Origin: Candidatus Aminicenantes bacterium UBA876
GTDB lineage: Bacteria > Acidobacteriota > Aminicenantia > UBA2199
Assembly (NCBI GenBank): GCA_002294665.1
Contig: DBFQ01000030.1
Coordinates: 1,362-12,592, forward strand
Reading direction: 5' to 3'
DNA length: 11,231 nucleotides
The notes under the pieces: generated by a model
The model's database searches: none
Told to the model about the DNA's origin: nothing
What the model saw: only the letters and a program-made list of their open reading frames with translations
Shown: in pieces, positions 7,999 through 11,231 of the stretch
Layout of the letters: each line of letters begins with the position of its first letter
How positions within the stretch are numbered: position 1 is the stretch's first letter
Program-made: the position numbers and the translations under genes

Positions 7999-8911
7999 AA
8001 CCAGTGCCGTTCGGGTTGTTTTCGTGCTGTTCGTGTTGCTGGGCGTAACCTCCTGCAGCCGCCTGCAACGCATGGAAAACCAGATGCCCGCCGCGGATCG
8101 TGAGTTTATCCAGGAAGTTCGCTATATCATCACCAGCGAGGAACGCAAACGCTACGTGAGCCTTTCGGCGGATGAACGCGTGGCATTCCAGCGCGATTTC
8201 TGGAAACGCCGGGATCCCTCACCGGATACGGAGCGCAACGAGTACAAGGAAATTTATTTTTCCCGTGTCAGGGAGGCCAACCGGCTGTTCCGCAGCGAAG
8301 GCAGGGAGGGCTGGCTCAGCGACCGGGGCCGGGTGTACGTGTTGTTGGGCCCGCCGGATCACCGCCAGGTGTATCCCATGGGGTACAGCTTTTACGAACC
8401 GCCCGTGGAGGTCTGGAACTACGGTTTTTTCCCCATTATCTTTGTCGACCGCTATCAACATGGAAAATACGAGATGGTCAAGGCCAACGCCTATTACCTC
8501 AATGCGGTGGCCCGCGCTCAGATCATGCTGAATGAGCCCCAGCAGGCCATGCAGCAGGAAGAACGCATGGATTTCGAGCTCGAGACGCGGCCTTCGGGGG
8601 ATGGTGCTGTTCAAATCAACGTGATGATTCCCTACCGCATGCTTCTGTTTACGCGCAAGGCGGATCGCTACGAGGCCGAGGTCATGATCCGGGCCACCCT
8701 CAACGATACAGACAAAAAACAGGTCTGGATAATGGAGCGGACCTATCCCTTTTCCATCACGGAAAAGGAACTGGCCACATTGAGCCGGGGGTACGCGGTG
8801 GAGTTTCAGGCCGACGCGGAAACGTCCGGAGATTACCTGTTGACGGTGCGGGTCGGCAATAAAGGCGAAGAAAAGGTATTCGAGAAAAGCAAAACCATCC
8901 GGGTCCGTTGA
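7976..8911 (+). CDS. GWxTD-domain lipoprotein
   Basis: This 311-residue protein is a paralogue of the preceding gene product. The N-terminus is a lipoprotein signal: a hydrophobic stretch at 12-24 followed by VTSC, with the lipidated cysteine at 27 and serine at +2, which favours an outer-membrane destination if the usual sorting rule applies. The GWxTD domain follows at about 43-165: YIIT, FWKRRDP at 75-81, DTERNEY, then GWLSDRGRVYVLLGPP from 112. As in the neighbour, the signature carries serine instead of threonine. The C-terminal third (about 190-311) is predicted beta-rich. The TPR tail of the paralogue is absent. The ATG at 7976 lies inside the upstream gene, overlapping it by 23 bases, with only a loose purine-rich site (GAGAGAGAA, 7962-7970) before it; translational coupling is likely. 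The lipobox supports this start over later methionines. Function unknown; probably the membrane-anchored partner in a GWxTD complex. Confidence 0.9.
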   Translation: MPQISAIKTSAVRVVFVLFVLLGVTSCSRLQRMENQMPAADREFIQEVRYIITSEERKRYVSLSADERVAFQRDFWKRRDPSPDTERNEYKEIYFSRVREANRLFRSEGREGWLSDRGRVYVLLGPPDHRQVYPMGYSFYEPPVEVWNYGFFPIIFVDRYQHGKYEMVKANAYYLNAVARAQIMLNEPQQAMQQEERMDFELETRPSGDGAVQINVMIPYRMLLFTRKADRYEAEVMIRATLNDTDKKQVWIMERTYPFSITEKELATLSRGYAVEFQADAETSGDYLLTVRVGNKGEEKVFEKSKTIRVR

Positions 8912-8942
8912 TCCGGCCGCTATATACGGAAAATGTTCCAAT

Positions 8943-8948
8943 CGGAGG
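8943..8948 (+). promoter_or_regulatory. ribosome binding site of the CarboxypepD_reg-TPR gene
   Basis: CGGAGG lies five bases before the ATG at 8954. It selects that codon over the in-frame ATG at 8933, which has no such site and would add seven residues before the signal peptide. Confidence 0.75.
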
Positions 8949-8953
8949 CAAGT

Positions 8954-9907
8954 ATGAAGCAGAGGAAATGGATGATCCTGACCCTGGCGGTAATCGCCGT
9001 CGGTTTGTTGGCCTTTCCCATGGAGGCCCAACGCCTGGGTCACGGCAAGGCCAGGCTGAACGGGGATGTGGTAAATCAGGAGGGAAATCCCGTCGCCAAC
9101 GCGCAGGTCGAACTGATGTTCGAGGACAACGTCACCAAGTTCACCGCAACCACCGATGAGAAGGGAGAGTGGGCGGTGATCGGACTGGGCAGCGGCCAAT
9201 TCCGCATCACCGTGAGCGCCGAGGGATATATTCCCGCGCAGAAGCTCGTCCAGGTCAGCCAGTTGAATCGCAATCCCAAGGTTCAGCACCAATTGCAGAA
9301 GGCCGTACAACCCGTAATGCATGAGGATCTGCTCGGATTTCTTGAGGAAGGGAATGCGCAGTTCAAGGAAGGCAATTACGACCAGGCCATCGAATCCTAC
9401 CAGAAAATCCTGGACAAACATCCGGATATGGTCGCGGTGTTGTTCAAGATCGGCGATTGCCATCGCGAGAAGCGCGACCTCGACAAGGCGGTCGAGGTAT
9501 ACACCAAGGTGGCCGAACTCGCCGCCGCGCAGAAGGACAACAACGTCCACGCTCAGGCCTTGGGCAACCTGGGCGCCATCAGCATCCAGCGTGAGGATTT
9601 TGACCAGGCCAACCAGTACTTTCAACAGGCGATTGACCTGAATCCCGAGGACGAAATCCTGGCATACAACGTGGCCGAGATCAATTTCAACAGCAACAAC
9701 GTCGACCTGGCCATCAAGTATTACCAGATGGCAGCCGAAGCCAAACCCGATTGGAGCCTGCCGCATCAGAAGCTGGGTTATTCCTACCTGAACAAGGGGG
9801 ATTTCGCGGCCGCCAGGGCCAGTTTCGAAAAATTCCTGGAGTTGGAATCCGAGGGCGAACAGGCCGCCATCATCCGCGACCTGTTGAATTCGCTGCCGCA
9901 ATCCTGA
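8954..9907 (+). CDS. exported carboxypeptidase-regulatory-like and TPR protein
   Basis: The protein has 317 residues, with a signal peptide at about 1-25 (cleavage near PMEA/QRLG). Residues about 33-110 form a carboxypeptidase-regulatory-like beta-sandwich with the hallmarks GDVVNQEGNPVANAQV, a TDEKGEW turn and SAEGYIPA. About five TPR units follow from about 126 to the end: GNYDQAIESYQKILDKHPD, RDLDKAVEVYTKVAEL, EDFDQANQYFQQAIDLNPED, NNVDLAIKYYQMAAEAKPD and GDFAAARASFEKFLELE. There is no catalytic motif, so a scaffold or adaptor role in the periplasm is the natural reading. The same beta-sandwich type occurs at the N-terminus of the receptor encoded at 266-3286. The gene lies 42 bases after the GWxTD lipoprotein gene and is probably in the same transcript. 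CGGAGG at 8943-8948 sets the start. Confidence 0.9.
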   Translation: MKQRKWMILTLAVIAVGLLAFPMEAQRLGHGKARLNGDVVNQEGNPVANAQVELMFEDNVTKFTATTDEKGEWAVIGLGSGQFRITVSAEGYIPAQKLVQVSQLNRNPKVQHQLQKAVQPVMHEDLLGFLEEGNAQFKEGNYDQAIESYQKILDKHPDMVAVLFKIGDCHREKRDLDKAVEVYTKVAELAAAQKDNNVHAQALGNLGAISIQREDFDQANQYFQQAIDLNPEDEILAYNVAEINFNSNNVDLAIKYYQMAAEAKPDWSLPHQKLGYSYLNKGDFAAARASFEKFLELESEGEQAAIIRDLLNSLPQS

Positions 9908-9923
9908 GCGGCAAGGAGCAACG

Positions 9924-9945
9924 GCGGCCCGCTGAAGCGGGCCGC
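9924..9945 (+). other. GC-rich intergenic hairpin without a U-tract
   Basis: A 9-bp perfect stem pairs 9924-9932 with 9937-9945 around a TGAA loop, 16 bases after the preceding stop and 22 bases before the next start. No run of T follows, so it is not a standard intrinsic terminator. It may stabilise the upstream part of a polycistronic mRNA, cause partial termination, or limit translation of the last gene. Confidence 0.65.
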
Positions 9946-9967
9946 GGTGTGACCCGGTACGACTTCC

Positions 9968-11008
9968 ATGCGCAGCCTGATTGCCATCCTGGTTTTCGTG
10001 ATTCTGACGGTATTTACCGTTGCGGCCGGATATGCGGGGGAAGAAAACACCCGCTCCGGAGATGGACTGGAAACAATCATCGCGATCGCGGATCCTTTCG
10101 CGCGCATGTCCGCGCTGGAAGAGCGTTATCGCAGCCTGCGCAGCGGGCGCGCCGGCGCCGAAGTGGACCGCAACCTGCTGCTGCACCTGACCGACACCGC
10201 TTACCAGATCCGCAATTTTTCCCTGGTTCTGCGTTACGGTGAAGAAGCGCTTGCACGTGATTGGAACAATCCCCGGCTGAAGATGGCCCTCTGCTTTTAC
10301 GTGGCGCGGGCCTGCGAGGAACAGGGCGTCAACATCGGCAAGGCCTTGCGCTACGCGGATTTCATTCGTGAATCGGCGCGGGTGGTGGATCCCGCGCAGG
10401 CGGATGCGCTGATCTGGAAACAATTTGTCGCTCCGGCGCAATTGCTTGTGATGCGCCTGGAAGCGGGGCGTGCCCGCGAGGCGGCCGGTTGGGACAAAGC
10501 CACTGCCGCGGGCATTCTGGCCCTCGAACTCGATGCCTCTGAAGCAACGGGCAAAGAGTTGTATGAAACCGCGTTGCGCGCTCGAGCGCATGACCAGGGC
10601 GGGGCGGCCGCGATTGTCGCCCTGGAAGCCTTGTGTCGTTCGTCGCTGGCGCGGCCGGAGTATCTGAACCGCCTGGCTTTCTGGCATTCCCAGGAGGATC
10701 GCGGCGACCGCGCGGCCGAATGGCTGACCGCTTCATACCGGCTCAAACGAGATCCCGCGGTTGCCTACACCATCGGCAAACTGCTGCAGAGGCGCAGCCC
10801 GGAAGAGGCGATGAATTATCTGGCCGAGGCGGCTCATGCGGCTGAAGGCGAAACGGCCACGCGCGCCCGCCGCCTGCTGGAACACCTGTTTTTCAACGTC
10901 CACGCTGCCGACCGGACCGTGCCGGAACAGGAAAAAGCCTTCCAGGATTTGATGCAGGCCGCGGCCAAGCGGGTTCGCGAAGGAACGACCAAGCCACGCT
11001 CTGAATAA
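9968..11008 (+). CDS. exported TPR-like helical repeat protein
   Basis: This 346-residue protein has a signal peptide at about 1-23 (hydrophobic core LIAILVFVILTVFTVAA, cleavage near GYA/GEE). The mature part is almost entirely predicted alpha-helical, with degenerate TPR-like pairs such as NFSLVLRYGEEALARDWNNP, EYLNRLAFWHSQEDRGDRAA and SPEEAMNYLAEAAHAAEGE. I recognise no enzymatic motif and cannot assign a family beyond TPR-like solenoid. An in-frame TGA at 9950-9952 limits upstream extension, so 9968 is the first usable ATG. No Shine-Dalgarno-like sequence precedes it closely; the nearest (AGGAG, 9914-9918) is about 50 bases away and beyond the GC hairpin. Expression may therefore depend on an unusual initiation signal or on coupling. 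It is the last gene of the run, and its stop codon lies inside the left arm of an inverted repeat. A scaffold role beside the other TPR proteins is inference. Confidence 0.82.
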   Translation: MRSLIAILVFVILTVFTVAAGYAGEENTRSGDGLETIIAIADPFARMSALEERYRSLRSGRAGAEVDRNLLLHLTDTAYQIRNFSLVLRYGEEALARDWNNPRLKMALCFYVARACEEQGVNIGKALRYADFIRESARVVDPAQADALIWKQFVAPAQLLVMRLEAGRAREAAGWDKATAAGILALELDASEATGKELYETALRARAHDQGGAAAIVALEALCRSSLARPEYLNRLAFWHSQEDRGDRAAEWLTASYRLKRDPAVAYTIGKLLQRRSPEEAMNYLAEAAHAAEGETATRARRLLEHLFFNVHAADRTVPEQEKAFQDLMQAAAKRVREGTTKPRSE

Positions 11009-11094
11009 AGAATAAGGAAGAATGAATAAAAAATCGGCAAAAGAACAGAATCGCAAAGCACGGTTTGCCTTCTGATTCCTTCTTCATTATTCAG
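11001..11094. repeat. imperfect inverted repeat overlapping the last stop codon
   Basis: The arm at 11001-11019 (CTGAATAAAGAATAAGGAA) pairs with 11076-11094 at 17 of 19 positions. A nested hairpin GCAAA/TTTGC pairs 11053-11057 with 11064-11068. The left arm contains the TAA stop (11006-11008) of the helical repeat protein and is made of GAATAA-like units. The AT-rich composition contrasts with the coding DNA. It could be a small repeat element, or a long mRNA 3' hairpin; no T-tract follows the right arm. Confidence 0.7.
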
Positions 11095-11122
11095 GGCAGA
11101 GGGTTGGTGGCAAGTAACCTCA

Positions 11123-11231
11123 TGGGGTCGGTGCGTATAAACGTATAAACTTGGCCCGTGAAATAAACATGATTGTATCTGAAAAAAATCAACAATCGAT
11201 CGATAATATACGTTTATACGCACCGGCCCCA
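11123..11231. repeat. 25-bp inverted repeat ending at the window edge
   Basis: The arm at 11123-11147 is the reverse complement of 11207-11231 at 24 of 25 positions; the single difference (T11128 against G11226) would still form a G-U pair in RNA. The 59-base interior holds a second small inverted repeat, GATTGT (11171-11176) with ACAATC (11192-11197), and the palindrome ATCGATCGAT (11195-11204). The left arm includes two tandem GTATAAAC copies (11135-11150). The right arm reaches the last base of the window, so the repeat may extend further. No coding sequence is visible. Candidates are a MITE-like or REP-like element, or a structured regulatory site for a gene beyond the edge. Confidence 0.85.

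Noticed and set aside
8921..8926. TATATA between the lipoprotein and the CarboxypepD_reg-TPR genes as a -10 box
   Set aside because: The sequence at -35 distance is GC-rich with no consensus match, and the 42-base gap fits an intra-operon junction.
8219..10687. Very long open frame on the minus strand (822 codons) crossing three plus-strand genes and two intergenic gaps
   Set aside because: It lies opposite well-supported genes with signal peptides and recognisable domains. Its translation shows no domain or repeat pattern. GC-rich codon bias commonly keeps an antisense frame open.
11123..11231. Integron attC site or CRISPR repeat
   Set aside because: The arms lack the RYYYAAC/GTTRRRY core sites of attC, and there is one inverted pair rather than regularly spaced direct repeats.

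Overview
The window is GC-rich and densely coded, with all six convincing genes on the + strand. Every one of them begins with a signal peptide or a lipoprotein signal, so this is an envelope/export locus of a Gram-negative (diderm) bacterium. An Oar-like TonB-dependent receptor, GWxTD-domain proteins and exported TPR proteins together suggest Acidobacteriota or the related Aminicenantota. That lineage call is an inference from family content; there is no rRNA or other marker here to confirm it.

Layout. Positions 1-265 are non-coding leader, starting with a short run of three 8-base repeats. Positions 266-3286 encode a 1006-residue TonB-dependent outer-membrane receptor with an N-terminal carboxypeptidase-regulatory-like domain, followed by a strong intrinsic terminator (3319-3351). 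From 3397 to 11008 there is a compact co-directional run of five genes that is probably one operon: an exported M1-type zinc metallopeptidase homologue (3397-5847), a GWxTD protein with a C-terminal TPR region (5920-7998), a GWxTD lipoprotein whose start overlaps the previous gene (7976-8911), a carboxypeptidase-regulatory-like plus TPR protein (8954-9907), and an exported helical repeat protein (9968-11008). A GC hairpin without a U-tract sits between the last two genes. The final 220 bases are AT-rich, hold no gene, and contain two long imperfect inverted repeats; the second ends on the last base of the window.

How the genes may work together (inference). The five-gene run combines a periplasmic or surface peptidase-like protein, two paralogous GWxTD proteins (one apparently soluble, one membrane-anchored) and two TPR scaffold proteins. 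This fits an uncharacterised envelope complex, with TPR modules assembling it and the M1-like protein acting on peptides or as a binding subunit. The GWxTD family has no established function that I know of, so the specific role stays open. The receptor upstream has its own terminator but shares the carboxypeptidase-regulatory-like module with the fourth operon gene, so the two units may be functionally related.

The points most worth a second look are the GWxTD pair with the M1-like protein, the altered substrate-recognition motif of that peptidase, a nine-G tract at its zinc site, and the two inverted repeats at the right edge.
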